Assembly: GCF_003627215.1 (NCBI RefSeq)
Contig: NZ_CP032677.1
Span: 5,089,501-5,153,500 of the forward strand
Direction: 5' to 3'
DNA length: 64,000 bases
Source: Pseudomonas sp. Leaf58
Lineage (GTDB): Bacteria > Pseudomonadota > Gammaproteobacteria > Pseudomonadales > Pseudomonadaceae
Shown piece by piece: positions 28,474 to 38,456 of this stretch; the stretch's first letter is position 1; each line of letters begins with the position of its first letter. Below the pieces are notes generated by a model. It made no database searches and was not told the DNA's origin. It saw only the letters and a list, made by a program, of their open reading frames with translations. The position numbers and the translations under genes are program-made.

Positions 28474-29466
28474 ATGCCAAGCCCCAGCGCCACATTCCGC
28501 CCGGCCATCGGCCTGACCAACCCCCACCTGCAAACCTTGTGGGGACCACTGTGGCGCAAGCTGCCGGAGCTGCCGCGCAACCGCGAGCGGCTGTGGCTGG
28601 CCGATGGCGACTTCATCGACCTGGACTGGCATGGCCCGCACCAGCCGCATGCGCCTCTGGTGCTGGTATTGCACGGCTTGACCGGGTCCTCTCACTCGCC
28701 TTACGTCAAAGGTTTGCAGCAAGCACTGCAAGGCCGCGGCTGGGCCAGCGTGGCGGTGAACTGGCGCGGTTGCTCGGGCGAACCCAACCTGTTGCCACGT
28801 AGCTACCATTCCGGCGCCAGCGAAGACCTGGCCGAAATCGTCAACCACCTGCGCGCCCAGCGCCCGCTGGCACCGTTGTACGCGGTGGGCTACTCGCTGG
28901 GCGGCAATGTACTGCTGAAATACCTGGGCGAAAGTGGTGTTGCCAGCCAACTGCAGGCGGCAGTTGCGGTGTCGGTGCCGTTTCGCCTGGACCACTGCGC
29001 CGACCGCATCGCCCGGGGCTTTTCGAAGGTGTACCAGGCGCACTTCATGCGCGAGATGCTGACCTATGTGCAGCTCAAGCAACGGCACTTCCACGACCAC
29101 GGGCAACATGAGCGGCTGGCGATACTGGAGCGGCTGGGGCCACTGAGCAACCTGCGCACGTTCTGGGATTTCGATGGCAAGGTCACTGCACCGCTAAACG
29201 GCTTTCGCGACGCGCACGACTACTATCGCCGCTCATCGAGCCATTTCTTCCTGGGCCAGAACCGTACGCCGACGCTGATCATCCACTCCAGCGATGACCC
29301 GTTCGTTTCCAGCCACAGCCTGCCAACGGCGCGCGAACTGGCAAGGCAGACCCGCTTTGAACTGCACAGCCGGGGTGGCCATGTGGGCTTTGTCGATGGC
29401 AGCCTGCGCAACCCGGGGTATTACCTGGAGCGGCGGATTCCGCAGTGGTTGGTCGAAGGCCAATAA
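28474..29466 (+). CDS. YheT-family alpha/beta hydrolase
   Basis: A 330-residue esterase/lipase-type hydrolase (AB_hydrolase YheT subgroup). The nucleophile is Ser141 in YAVGYSLGGNVLLKYLGE; the oxyanion region is LVLVLHGLTGSSHSPYV, and the catalytic histidine is in RGGHVGFVDG. LTNPHLQTLWG near the N-terminus is diagnostic for the YheT group. The in vivo substrate is unknown. It converges on the sulfurtransferase gene. Confidence 0.87.
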   Translation: MPSPSATFRPAIGLTNPHLQTLWGPLWRKLPELPRNRERLWLADGDFIDLDWHGPHQPHAPLVLVLHGLTGSSHSPYVKGLQQALQGRGWASVAVNWRGCSGEPNLLPRSYHSGASEDLAEIVNHLRAQRPLAPLYAVGYSLGGNVLLKYLGESGVASQLQAAVAVSVPFRLDHCADRIARGFSKVYQAHFMREMLTYVQLKQRHFHDHGQHERLAILERLGPLSNLRTFWDFDGKVTAPLNGFRDAHDYYRRSSSHFFLGQNRTPTLIIHSSDDPFVSSHSLPTARELARQTRFELHSRGGHVGFVDGSLRNPGYYLERRIPQWLVEGQ

Positions 29467-29499
29467 AAGCCGTAGCTTTCATTGGCAGTCCCGGCCTAC

Positions 29500-30354
29500 T
29501 TACTCGCCAGTGGCTACACCATGAGCGGGATCGTTGATCCATTCACTCCACGATCCGGCATACAGCTTGCCCAGCGGGTACCCCGCCAGTGCCAAGGCGA
29601 ACAGATTATGGCAAGCGGTCACCCCAGACCCGCAATAAGAAACCAACTGCTCCGGCGCCCGCCCGGCCAGCTTTTCGGCAAAGCGCTGCTTGAGCTGCTG
29701 CACCGGCAAGAAGCGTCCATCAGCCCCTAGGTTATCGGTAAACGCCGCGCACTGGGCCCCCGGAATATGCCCTGCCACAGGGTCGATCGGCTCCATTTCG
29801 CCACGGAAACGCGGCAAGGCGCGCGCATCGATCAACGTCAGGTCCGTGGCACCCAGGCGCTTACCCAGGTGTTCGGCATCGATTACCAGTTTGCCGTCCG
29901 GCGCACCGTTGAAGGTGCCTTCACGCTTTAGCGGCGGGTCCAGGCTCAACGGCAGGCGCGCTGCATGCCAGGCCTTCAGGCCGCCGTCGAGGATCGCCAC
30001 ACCGCTGCGCTTGCCCAGCCAGGCCAGCAGCCACCAGGCACGGGCGGCAAAGGCGCCGGGGCCGTCGTCATACAGCACCACCTCGCTGTCATCGTCCACG
30101 CCCCAGTCACGCAAGCGTTCAACCAAACGCTGGGCATCGGGCAGTGGATGGCGCCCGGTGCGCCCCTTGCTCACCGGCCCGCTGAGGTCGCGCTCCAGGT
30201 CGGCAAAATGCGCCCCGGCGATATGCCCCTGGGCATAGCTGCGTTGGCCATAGTCCACATCCTCGAGGGCAAAGCGGCAGTCGAGGATCACCAACTTGGG
30301 CGAGCCCAGACGCTCGGCCAACTGCTGCGGGGTGATCAATTGCGCAAGGGGCAT
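29500..30354 (-). CDS. sseA: 3-mercaptopyruvate sulfurtransferase-type rhodanese
   Basis: A 284-residue protein with two rhodanese domains. The active-site loop is CGSGVTA at Cys241, the sequence typical of 3-mercaptopyruvate sulfurtransferases; thiosulfate rhodaneses usually have CRKGVT. The N-terminal domain lacks the cysteine and is inactive. The start is placed at ATG 30354 (MPLAQLITPQQLAERL) behind GGAGATT; an open upstream extension runs into the TetR gene. It lies 35 bases after that regulator on the same strand. Confidence 0.88.
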   Translation of the reverse strand: MPLAQLITPQQLAERLGSPKLVILDCRFALEDVDYGQRSYAQGHIAGAHFADLERDLSGPVSKGRTGRHPLPDAQRLVERLRDWGVDDDSEVVLYDDGPGAFAARAWWLLAWLGKRSGVAILDGGLKAWHAARLPLSLDPPLKREGTFNGAPDGKLVIDAEHLGKRLGATDLTLIDARALPRFRGEMEPIDPVAGHIPGAQCAAFTDNLGADGRFLPVQQLKQRFAEKLAGRAPEQLVSYCGSGVTACHNLFALALAGYPLGKLYAGSWSEWINDPAHGVATGE

Positions 30355-30389
30355 GACAATCTCCTGATCGATGGCGCTAGGGCCCTGGG

Positions 30390-31055
30390 CTACTGCTCCA
30401 GAGCCTGGTTGAACGGTACATGGAATTCCTGGCACAGGGCGTCCACGGCATTGCGAGCGTTGTCGGTGACAAAGCCAAGCTCCAGCACCAGTACTTGGTA
30501 GACGCCGCGCTTGAAGGCTTCTTCACCCAGGTGCGCGGAATGTTCTCGCGTGGTGCTGAGAAAACGTACCCAGGACGTCAGCACGATCCAGGCGTTGATG
30601 GTCAGCGATTCGATCTGCGCCGGCCCCATGGCCAGAATCCCTGCCTCGACGAAGCCGCGGTAGATCGCCTGGCCCTGGCGCAGGCAGCGCTCGGAAAAGC
30701 GCCGGTATCGGGCGGCCAGCTCCAGGTCGCTGTCCAGCAAATGCTCCAGGTCGCGGTGCAGGAAACGGTAGTTCCACATCGCTGCCAGCAAGGCCTTCAG
30801 GTAGAAACGCTTGTCCTCCACGGTCGCCGTGCGGCCTTGCGGCGGGCGCAAAAAGCTGTCCACCAGCTCTTCGTACTGGCTGAACAACAGGGCGATGATC
30901 GCCTGCTTGTTGGGAAAGTGGTAATACAAATTGCCGGGCGATATTTCCATGTGCGCGGCAATGTGGTTGGTACTGACGCTGCGTTCGCCCTGCTGGTTGA
31001 ACAGCTCCAGGCTGTTCTGCACGATGCGCTCTCGGGTCTTCATGCGCGGGGCCAT
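30390..31055 (-). CDS. TetR-family transcriptional regulator
   Basis: A 221-residue repressor-type protein. The N-terminal helix-turn-helix (about 10-55) includes STNHIAAHMEISPGNLYYHF followed by PNKQAII, the TetR signature. The C-terminal domain has no recognisable ligand motif. The start ATG 31055 lies behind GGGAGC. It is divergent from the aldehyde dehydrogenase calB with an inverted repeat in the shared 150-base region, and could regulate calB and the sulfurtransferase downstream; this is inference from position. Confidence 0.88.
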   Translation of the reverse strand: MAPRMKTRERIVQNSLELFNQQGERSVSTNHIAAHMEISPGNLYYHFPNKQAIIALLFSQYEELVDSFLRPPQGRTATVEDKRFYLKALLAAMWNYRFLHRDLEHLLDSDLELAARYRRFSERCLRQGQAIYRGFVEAGILAMGPAQIESLTINAWIVLTSWVRFLSTTREHSAHLGEEAFKRGVYQVLVLELGFVTDNARNAVDALCQEFHVPFNQALEQ

Positions 31056-31161
31056 GCTCAGCTCCCAGTCTGCGGGCTTTCATCAAAGGGTCATCTTACG
31101 GCGTATCGGTGGTGGAATGCACCGCTCGATAGCGCGGAAAAATCCGTACCACGGGACAAAT

Positions 31162-31177
31162 TAGAGTATAGGCTCTA
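31162..31177. promoter_or_regulatory. Inverted repeat, possible TetR operator
   Basis: TAGAG and CTCTA arms separated by 6 bases (16 bases total) lie in the TetR/calB intergenic region, 29 bases before the calB start. Size and position suit a TetR operator; nothing else supports it. Confidence 0.4.
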
Positions 31178-31205
31178 GGGACTTCCTGCCTGGATCGAAG
31201 CCGCC

Positions 31206-32636
31206 ATGAACTCGCCCACTGCCTTGCCTCCTGTGCAATCCGACACCGACCTGGCGGCGACGTTCGCTACCCAGCGCCAGGCTTTTGCCGGTAACCCGCT
31301 GCCACCGGCGGCGCAGCGGCGCCAGTGGCTGAAAAGCCTGCGCCAAGCCTTACTGGACGGCCAGGCTGAACTGACCGAAGCGATCAGCCAAGACTTTGCC
31401 GGGCGCAGCGCCGACGAGACCCTGCTGGCCGAGCTGCTGCCGTCGGTACAAGGCCTGCGCCACGCTGAACAGCACCTGCAACGTTGGATGCGCGCCAGCC
31501 GGCGCCGCGTGGGCCTGGCCTTTCAACCTGCCCGGGCGCAGGTGCACTATCAACCGTTGGGCGTGGTCGGCATCATCGTGCCGTGGAACTACCCGCTGTT
31601 ACTCGCCATCGGCCCGATGACCTGCGCCCTGGCCGCCGGCAACCGGGTCATGCTCAAACTCAGTGAAGCCACGCCGGCCACCGGCCAGGCGTTGAAACAG
31701 CTACTGCAGCGGGTGTTTCCCAGCGACCTGGTCAGCGTGGTGCTCGGTGAGGTCGAAGTGGGCCAGGCTTTCGCCCGCCTGCCCTTCGACCATCTGCTGT
31801 TCACCGGCGCCACCAGCGTAGGGCGCCAGGTGATGCTGGCCGCAGCGCAAAACCTGACCCCAGTCACCCTGGAGCTGGGTGGCAAGTCACCGGTGATTGT
31901 CTCGGCCGATGTGCCGTTGGACAGCGCCGCCGAGCGCATCGCCTTCGGCAAGGCCCTCAACGCTGGCCAGACCTGTGTCGCCCCCGATTACGTGCTGGTG
32001 CCACGCGAGCGCCTGGAGGCCTTCAGCGACGCCTACCAGCGCGCCGTGCACCGCCTGTACCCGCGCATCGCAGACAACCCCGACTACACCGCCATCATCA
32101 ACCTTCGCCAGCTACAGCGTTTGCAGCACCTACTGGATGACGCCCGCGACAAAGGTGCGCAGGTGCTCGACTTGTACCCCAGCGAAGCCCGCCAAGGGCG
32201 CCGGCTGCCGCCGCATTTGCTGCTGGGGGTCAACGACAGCATGCAGGTGATGCAGGACGAAATTTTCGGCCCGCTGCTGCCGCTGGTGCCCTACGACAGC
32301 CTCGACCAAGCGCTGGCCTACATCAACCAGCGCCCTCGCCCGCTGGCGCTGTATTACTTCGGCTATGACCGCGCCGGCCAGGAGCAGGTGCTGCGCCACA
32401 CCCACTCCGGCGGTGTGTGCTTGAACGACACCCTGCTGCACGTGGCCCAAGATGACTTGCCATTTGGCGGCATCGGCCCCTCCGGCATGGGCCATTACCA
32501 TGGCCATGACGGGTTCCTGACCTTCAGCAAAACCAAGGCCGTGCTGGCCAAGCAGCGCTTCAACGCCGCACGGCTGATCTACCCGCCTTATGGCAAAGCC
32601 TTGCAGCGCCTGGTCTTCAAGCTGTTTATCCGCTAA
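31206..32636 (+). CDS. calB: Coniferyl aldehyde dehydrogenase
   Basis: A 476-residue class 3-type NAD(P)-dependent aldehyde dehydrogenase. Catalytic Cys257 lies in NAGQTCVAPDY and the general base Glu223 in VTLELGGKSPV; the NAD-binding segment is GVVGIIVPWNYPLLL. The C-terminus ends in a hydrophobic PYGKALQRLVFKLFIR, as in CalB homologues. In Pseudomonas this enzyme oxidises coniferyl aldehyde to ferulate, though related enzymes take fatty aldehydes. It is divergent from a TetR gene. Confidence 0.85.
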   Translation: MNSPTALPPVQSDTDLAATFATQRQAFAGNPLPPAAQRRQWLKSLRQALLDGQAELTEAISQDFAGRSADETLLAELLPSVQGLRHAEQHLQRWMRASRRRVGLAFQPARAQVHYQPLGVVGIIVPWNYPLLLAIGPMTCALAAGNRVMLKLSEATPATGQALKQLLQRVFPSDLVSVVLGEVEVGQAFARLPFDHLLFTGATSVGRQVMLAAAQNLTPVTLELGGKSPVIVSADVPLDSAAERIAFGKALNAGQTCVAPDYVLVPRERLEAFSDAYQRAVHRLYPRIADNPDYTAIINLRQLQRLQHLLDDARDKGAQVLDLYPSEARQGRRLPPHLLLGVNDSMQVMQDEIFGPLLPLVPYDSLDQALAYINQRPRPLALYYFGYDRAGQEQVLRHTHSGGVCLNDTLLHVAQDDLPFGGIGPSGMGHYHGHDGFLTFSKTKAVLAKQRFNAARLIYPPYGKALQRLVFKLFIR

Positions 32637-32752
32637 CGGCCGACCCCTGCACATCAGCGCCACGCTCCGCGAAGCGCGGGTCGCCCGCCTGGCACACAGC
32701 GCATGACAACGAATACACCGCCTGTCTATAGTGCCATCAGCCGGCCGCATGA

Positions 32753-33298
<546 letters not shown>

Positions 33299-33315
33299 GC
33301 CTGACGCCTGATTGT

Positions 33316-33340
33316 CGCGCCCGCGTGCACTGCGGGCGCG
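33316..33340. terminator. GC-rich hairpin after coaD
   Basis: A perfect 9-base stem (CGCGCCCGC / GCGGGCGCG) with a 7-base loop lies 18 bases beyond the coaD stop. It has no T tract, so termination strength is unknown. Confidence 0.45.
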
Positions 33341-33387
33341 AATGCGGCACAATTGTGCCCACTGCGTTGAACATGCCCGGGCGCTGA

Positions 33388-33657
<270 letters not shown>

Positions 33658-33704
33658 ACCCACAGGCCTGCGCTCCTACAGGGGAGCGTACTCGCCTGAA
33701 AGGT

Positions 33705-34517
33705 TTAGCGCTGGCAGCGTGGGCAGAACACGCTGGCCCTCTGCCCCAGTTTCACCTCGCGCAACTCCGTGCCGCACACCTTGCACGGCTGCCCACCGCG
33801 CCCATAGACGAACAATTCCTGCTGGAAGTACCCCGGCTGCCCGTCGCCACCGATAAAGTCGCGCAGTGTGGTTCCACCCTGCTCGATCGCCGCGGCCAAC
33901 ACCCGCTTGATCTCGATTGCCAGCTTAAGGTAGCGCGCCCGGGAAATCCCGCCCGCTTCGCGCCGCGGGTCGATACCCGCGGCGAATAACGCCTCGGTAG
34001 CGTAGATGTTGCCCACCCCCACCACTATCGCGTTGTCCATGATGAACGGCTTGACCGCCATCGACCGCCCACGCGACAGCTGGAACAGCCGTTCGCCATC
34101 GAACAGATCGGTTAACGGCTCCGGGCCCAAGCGCAGCAGCAGTTCGTGGTTCAGCGGGTCCAGGCTCCACAGCATCGCGCCAAAGCGGCGTGGGTCGGTG
34201 TAACGCAGCATCAACCCCGACTCCAGCTCGATGTCGACGTGCTCGTGCTTGGCCGCCGGCAAGCCCAACTCGACCAGTCGCAGGTTGCCCGACATGCCTA
34301 AGTGGCTGATCAGGGTGCCGACCTCGGCATTGATCAACAGGTACTTCGCGCGCCGCTCCACACTGATGATGCGCTGCCCCGACAAGCGTACATCGAGGTC
34401 TTCAGGGATTGGCCAGCGCAAGCGCCGGTCACGCACCACCACTCGGCTGACGCGCTGGCCCACCAGGTGCGGTGAGATACCGCGCCGGGTGGTTTCTACT
34501 TCGGGTAATTCCGGCAT
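33705..34517 (-). CDS. mutM: Formamidopyrimidine-DNA glycosylase
   Basis: A 270-residue base-excision repair glycosylase/AP lyase for 8-oxoguanine. Mature Pro2 and Glu3 in [14 protein letters not shown] are catalytic; a helix-two-turn-helix and a C-terminal zinc finger ([14 protein letters not shown], then CPRC) bind DNA. The gene lies 2 bases downstream of the HDOD gene on the same strand, so the two are probably cotranscribed. Confidence 0.96.
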   Translation of the reverse strand: MPELPEVETTRRGISPHLVGQRVSRVVVRDRRLRWPIPEDLDVRLSGQRIISVERRAKYLLINAEVGTLISHLGMSGNLRLVELGLPAAKHEHVDIELESGLMLRYTDPRRFGAMLWSLDPLNHELLLRLGPEPLTDLFDGERLFQLSRGRSMAVKPFIMDNAIVVGVGNIYATEALFAAGIDPRREAGGISRARYLKLAIEIKRVLAAAIEQGGTTLRDFIGGDGQPGYFQQELFVYGRGGQPCKVCGTELREVKLGQRASVFCPRCQR

Positions 34518-34519
34518 GT

Positions 34520-35392
34520 TCAGTGCCCGCCCAGCTCACGAATGTTCTGCTTGAGGTTTTCGAAGTCGTATTCCGACAAGCCAATGTAGTCGAGCACCAG
34601 CGGGCCGACCACATTCCATTCGTGGTCCACGGCCTGGTTACCCAGTACCCGGTAGGACGCACAGATGTGCTCGGCCATCTTCAGCACCGCCAACAGGTTT
34701 TTCAGCTGGCTCTGAGTATTGCGGCAGCTCTCGTCGCGGAACACCGCCAGGGCATTATGGTGGTTGGCGATGGCTGCACTGAGGTGCTCGGGCAGGCGCC
34801 AGGACTTGGCGGTGAAGTAACCAACCACCGAATGGTTGGTATTGAACGCACGGTTTTCGGTGTCGACCACGCGGGTATCCTCGCCGGCCTTGGCGTAGGC
34901 CTCCTCCAGTACATCCATGTAGTTGGGGAAGCGCTTGAGCATCAGCGGCACGCCACAGTCATGGAACAGGCCAAGGGTGTAGGCCTCGTCTGCCGCCTGC
35001 ATACCGGTACGCTTGGCCAATGTCAGGCAAGTCATCGCCACATCCTGGGCGGTATCCCAGAAGCGGTTGAGGGTGACGATGGTCTCGTCGCTCATCTCAC
35101 CCTTGATCGACTGGGCATTGATCAGGTTGATGATCGAACGACTGCCCAGCAGGTTCACCGCGCGCTGGATCGAGCCAATCTTGTTGGAAAGGCCAAACTG
35201 CGCGGAGTTGACCAGTTTGAGCAAAGCCCCTGAAAGGCCCGGGTCTTGGGAAATCAGCTTGGCGATGGTTTCCAGGTCAGGGTCGGGCATGTACTGCTCG
35301 AACTGCAGGTCGACCATGATCTGCGGTTGCGGCGGAATGGTGATGCCTTGCAAGGCTTGCTGGATCTGTTCGGCGCTGAGTTCTTGGGACAT
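34520..35392 (-). CDS. HDOD-domain signalling protein
   Basis: A 290-residue protein made mostly of an HDOD domain (about 20-215), a relative of HD phosphohydrolases that usually lacks full metal-binding. The [16 protein letters not shown] segment retains an HD pair, so partial metal binding cannot be excluded. HDOD proteins take part in signal transduction, chemotaxis and stress. I placed the start at ATG 35392 ([14 protein letters not shown]); open sequence to 35449 lacks support. It is upstream of mutM. Confidence 0.82.
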   Translation of the reverse strand: MSQELSAEQIQQALQGITIPPQPQIMVDLQFEQYMPDPDLETIAKLISQDPGLSGALLKLVNSAQFGLSNKIGSIQRAVNLLGSRSIINLINAQSIKGEMSDETIVTLNRFWDTAQDVAMTCLTLAKRTGMQAADEAYTLGLFHDCGVPLMLKRFPNYMDVLEEAYAKAGEDTRVVDTENRAFNTNHSVVGYFTAKSWRLPEHLSAAIANHHNALAVFRDESCRNTQSQLKNLLAVLKMAEHICASYRVLGNQAVDHEWNVVGPLVLDYIGLSEYDFENLKQNIRELGGH

Positions 35393-35589
35393 ACGTACAC
35401 ACTCGTTTAGGACCGGCGATTTTAACCCTCTAACCCAGAATGGGACCAACCACTGAATCGTTGCGGCGAGTTTATTAGTTTATCGGCACGGGCTCCCTGT
35501 CGGAGCATGACGCCAGGCAACTGGTCGAGCCGGCACCGGAAACAGGGCAGACAGGTTATAATCCCGCTCTTTTTTCCCGGAGCGACGTC

Positions 35590-36786
35590 ATGTCCCTGCC
35601 CAGCCTTCGCCTCAAAGCCAATGCCGACCGCCGCCTGCGCGCCGGCCACCTGTGGGTCTACAGCAACGAAGTCGACGTCACCGCGACCCCACTGCAAGGC
35701 TTCCAGGCCGGCCAGCAGGCCGTTCTCGAGGCGGCCAACGGCAAACCGCTGGGTATCGTCGCCCTGAGCCCGAACAACCTGATCTGCGCCCGCCTGCTGT
35801 CGCGCGACATCAAGCTGCCGCTGGACAAATCGCTGCTGGTGCACCGCCTGAACGTCGCCCTGTCCCTGCGCGAGCGCCTGTTCGACCAGCCTTGCTACCG
35901 CCTGGTCTACGGCGACTCCGACTTGCTGCCAGGCCTGGTGGTCGACCGCTTCTTCGACATCCTCGTGGTGCAATTGGCCTCGGCCACCATGGAAGCGCAT
36001 AAAGACGACGTGATCGCGGCCCTGGTACAGGTGCTCAAGCCAAGCGGCATCCTGTTCAAGAACGACTCCGCCGCGCGTGACGCCGAAGGCCTCCAGCGCT
36101 ATGTCGAAACCGTCTACGGCGAAGTGCCGGACTGGGTGCCGCTGGAAGAGAACGGCGTCAAGTTCGAAGCCCCGGTGCGCGAAGGCCAGAAAACCGGCTG
36201 GTTCTATGACCACCGTATGAACCGCGCACGTCTGGCGCCCTACGTTAAAGGTAAACGCGTACTCGACCTGTTCAGCTACATCGGTGGTTGGGGTGTGCAG
36301 GCCGGCGCGTTCGGCGCCAGCGAAGTGTTCTGTGTCGATGCCTCGGGCTTCGCCTTGGATGGCGTGGAGCGTAACGCCGCGCTGAACGGCATCAGCGAGA
36401 AGCTGACCTGCATCGAAGGCGACGTTTTCGAAGCGCTGCGCGAGCTGAAAGCCGCCGAAGAACGCTTCGACGTGATCATTGCCGACCCACCCGCCTTCAT
36501 CAAGCGCAAGAAAGACCTGAAAAACGGCGAAGCGGCCTACCGCCGCCTGAACGAGCAGGCCATGCGCATGCTCAACAAGGACGGCATTCTGGTCAGCGCC
36601 TCGTGCTCGATGCACCTGCCCGAGGATGACCTGAACAACATCCTGCTGACCAGCGCCCGCCACCTCGACCGCAATATGCAGCTGCTCGAGCGCGGCGGCC
36701 AGGGCCCGGACCACCCGGTGCACCCGGCCATCGCCGAAACCCGCTACATCAAGAGCATCACCTGCCGGTTGCTGCCTAACAGCTGA
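35590..36786 (+). CDS. rlmI: 23S rRNA (cytosine1962-C5)-methyltransferase
   Basis: A 398-residue protein with an N-terminal PUA domain (about 1-75: RRLRAGHLWVYSNEV) and a C-terminal SAM-dependent methyltransferase domain (VLDLFSYIGGWGVQAGAFGA). The catalytic motif IIADPPAFIK and the nucleophile-containing ASCSMHL match RlmI. Start ATG 35590 lies about 10 bases behind CCCGGAGCG. After it come a long imperfect inverted repeat, a REP and the low-GC orphan gene. Confidence 0.93.
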   Translation: MSLPSLRLKANADRRLRAGHLWVYSNEVDVTATPLQGFQAGQQAVLEAANGKPLGIVALSPNNLICARLLSRDIKLPLDKSLLVHRLNVALSLRERLFDQPCYRLVYGDSDLLPGLVVDRFFDILVVQLASATMEAHKDDVIAALVQVLKPSGILFKNDSAARDAEGLQRYVETVYGEVPDWVPLEENGVKFEAPVREGQKTGWFYDHRMNRARLAPYVKGKRVLDLFSYIGGWGVQAGAFGASEVFCVDASGFALDGVERNAALNGISEKLTCIEGDVFEALRELKAAEERFDVIIADPPAFIKRKKDLKNGEAAYRRLNEQAMRMLNKDGILVSASCSMHLPEDDLNNILLTSARHLDRNMQLLERGGQGPDHPVHPAIAETRYIKSITCRLLPNS

Positions 36787-36813
36787 CCAAAATCCAGACG
36801 GCCTGCACCGCCC

Positions 36814-36857
36814 CCCCAAGGTGTTCCACATGCGCAAGAGCTGTGGAACTCCTGGGG
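36814..36857. repeat. Long imperfect inverted repeat after rlmI
   Basis: Arms CCCCAAGGTGTTCCACA and TGTGGAACTCCTGGGG, with an 11-base loop, match over about 14 positions with a bulge and one mismatch. It could be the rlmI terminator, although no T tract follows. Confidence 0.6.
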
Positions 36858-36900
36858 AAGCAACAGCCTTGATCAAAAAACCAAGAGCTTTCGCGCCCCC

Positions 36901-36943
36901 TGTAGGAGCGGGCTTGCCCGCGAACACGGGTGAAGCCCGTGCC
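36901..36943. repeat. REP unit
   Basis: TGTAGGAGCGGGCTTGCCCGC, then a second small stem (CACGGGTGAAGCCCGTG). It is the same family as the other REP sequences in the window. Confidence 0.85.
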
Positions 36944-37088
36944 ACTCAACGCTCCAGACAACCAAGTACCTGTCATTTCTGCTAGTTGCCCATCAAGCAT
37001 CCGCCCACCAATATCAGGCAGCAAATAGTCTCTCCCTTGTGTTCGCAACGAGCACATTACCCCTTGCTGAAAGGAAACGGAGCTGCCA

Positions 37089-38159
37089 ATGACTAAACCA
37101 CAAATTTCCGCGCTGCCGCCCGCCACAATCAGGGAGATAGCAGGAAGTGAAAATTATATCCCCCTGGATAAGCTGGAGCACACCTTAACCGTCATCGTCC
37201 CAATGAGTGCCATAAAAGGACAAGACCACGTTTCGGTAAACTGGATTATGCCCGACGGGCAACAGGCATCGCGCGGTACGCCTTTGAAAGAGGAGGACAT
37301 GGATAAAGATGTCGAACTCGCCTTCACGCCCGCTGAATTGTTCTTCATTAGCGGAAGCGAGGCAACTTTATCGTATGAAGTGGTAAGGTATGTAGAGGAT
37401 GGCAGCACCGAAGAAAAGCTGTATTCGCCACGCAGCCTCTATGTCTTCGAAGGGTTGCTTCCTCGCCCATACACCCTAGAATTCGCCGATGCACAGCTAA
37501 CCTTTGAGGTCGCTCGCGCTGGCTTCACAGTCGTCGTCCCTAACTACAAAGAGAAGAAGCTCGGAGACCGAGTTCAGGTATTTGTCATAGGTGCCGAAGC
37601 CGGACTTTGCCATAGAGTAGAAATTACGGTCACAGCTGATAACCTGCATGAAACGCTACCCGCGCCCATCACACCGTTGAAATCCGGTTATGCAGGGGGC
37701 GGCCACCTGAGAGTTTTTTACACAGTTGATAGCCCGCCAGAACACCCTGTTAACCAACCGATTACCCTGTTGCGCTCCTCTCATGTCTACCATGTGACAA
37801 GTCTTGTTTCGCTAGGCCAGCCAACCTCCCGGCAACCCTACCAAGGTGGAGGTTGCGCGCCTTTCTATATCGGCACAGCAGACATTGACGGTTATTACCC
37901 ATTCGAAGTGCCCCTTCCCTCACCTTTGAACGAAAACACCAACCTGATTACTGTTGTCGAAATAGAGACCATGGAAAATTTAACCGACCACATTCAAATG
38001 ATGGTCATCGAGCAACCCATCGACCACACGTCAAACTCTCAAACCGTTTATTTAAATAGAAATACGATCCTCGGGAAGATTGCGAACATAACCGCGCTTG
38101 TCCCAACCAGCGAAGGCACCTATTTTTCGACAACAGCGCATTGCATAGCGGCCAATTAA
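37089..38159 (+). CDS. Orphan low-GC protein with Ig-like repeats
   Basis: A 356-residue protein I cannot name. Its GC content is about 48-50 % by sampling, against more than 60 % on both sides, with A/T-rich codons, which suggests horizontal origin. Two similar beta-rich units can be seen: about residues 33-120 (TLTVIVPMSAIKGQDHVSVN) and about 146-235 (FTVVVPNYKEKKLGDRVQVF); each has a VVVP strand, a GD/GQD turn and an alternating strand, as in Ig-like domains common in Pseudomonas surface and RHS-associated proteins. There is no signal peptide, membrane helix or catalytic motif. The ATG at 37089 has GGAG upstream. A stem lies after its stop. Confidence 0.75.
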   Translation: MTKPQISALPPATIREIAGSENYIPLDKLEHTLTVIVPMSAIKGQDHVSVNWIMPDGQQASRGTPLKEEDMDKDVELAFTPAELFFISGSEATLSYEVVRYVEDGSTEEKLYSPRSLYVFEGLLPRPYTLEFADAQLTFEVARAGFTVVVPNYKEKKLGDRVQVFVIGAEAGLCHRVEITVTADNLHETLPAPITPLKSGYAGGGHLRVFYTVDSPPEHPVNQPITLLRSSHVYHVTSLVSLGQPTSRQPYQGGGCAPFYIGTADIDGYYPFEVPLPSPLNENTNLITVVEIETMENLTDHIQMMVIEQPIDHTSNSQTVYLNRNTILGKIANITALVPTSEGTYFSTTAHCIAAN

Positions 38160-38166
38160 TTCGCAC

Positions 38167-38202
38167 AGGCCTCACCGTGGCATCGTGCATACGGTGAAGC
38201 CT
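38167..38202 (+). terminator. Hairpin after the Ig-like gene
   Basis: AGGCCTCACCGT and ACGGTGAAGCCT form a 12-base stem with one mismatch and a 12-base loop, 8 bases after the stop. No T tract follows. The rest of the 297-base gap up to ilvD shows nothing coding, and no clear leader peptide was recognised. Confidence 0.5.
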
Positions 38203-38456
38203 GCATAAGCCTGCGTCAGAGCCCCGGCCAAAGCCACCGCCCAGACACATCACCATTCCCTCGCCGCGCCAGCGGTGTAGAATCGGCTTATTCATCGCCA
38301 GTCATCCCCGGCGGGTTTATGAGCTCTGGCCAAGCACGCGGCGATCCCGCGGCGTCTTCGGCCCCATCCGTGCCAGTGGCAACCGGCCTGCGGTACAGAG
38401 GACAAGAGAAGCTCACTCCCCTTTTTGTGACCTGATTAAGCCGCCAGGAGTGTTTC

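Larger units (their letters stand above)
36787..37088. other. Non-coding gap with inverted repeat and REP
   Basis: The 302 bases between rlmI and the Ig-like gene contain no convincing coding sequence. The left part has a long inverted repeat (36814-36857), the middle a REP unit (36901-36943), and the right part is more AT-rich and likely holds the promoter of the orphan gene, which has a GGAG at about 37078. No integrase or att-like sequence was recognised. Confidence 0.6.

Noticed and set aside
37089..38159. Toxin or phage tail identity for the Ig-like orphan
   Set aside because: No catalytic motif, secretion signal or partner immunity gene is visible.
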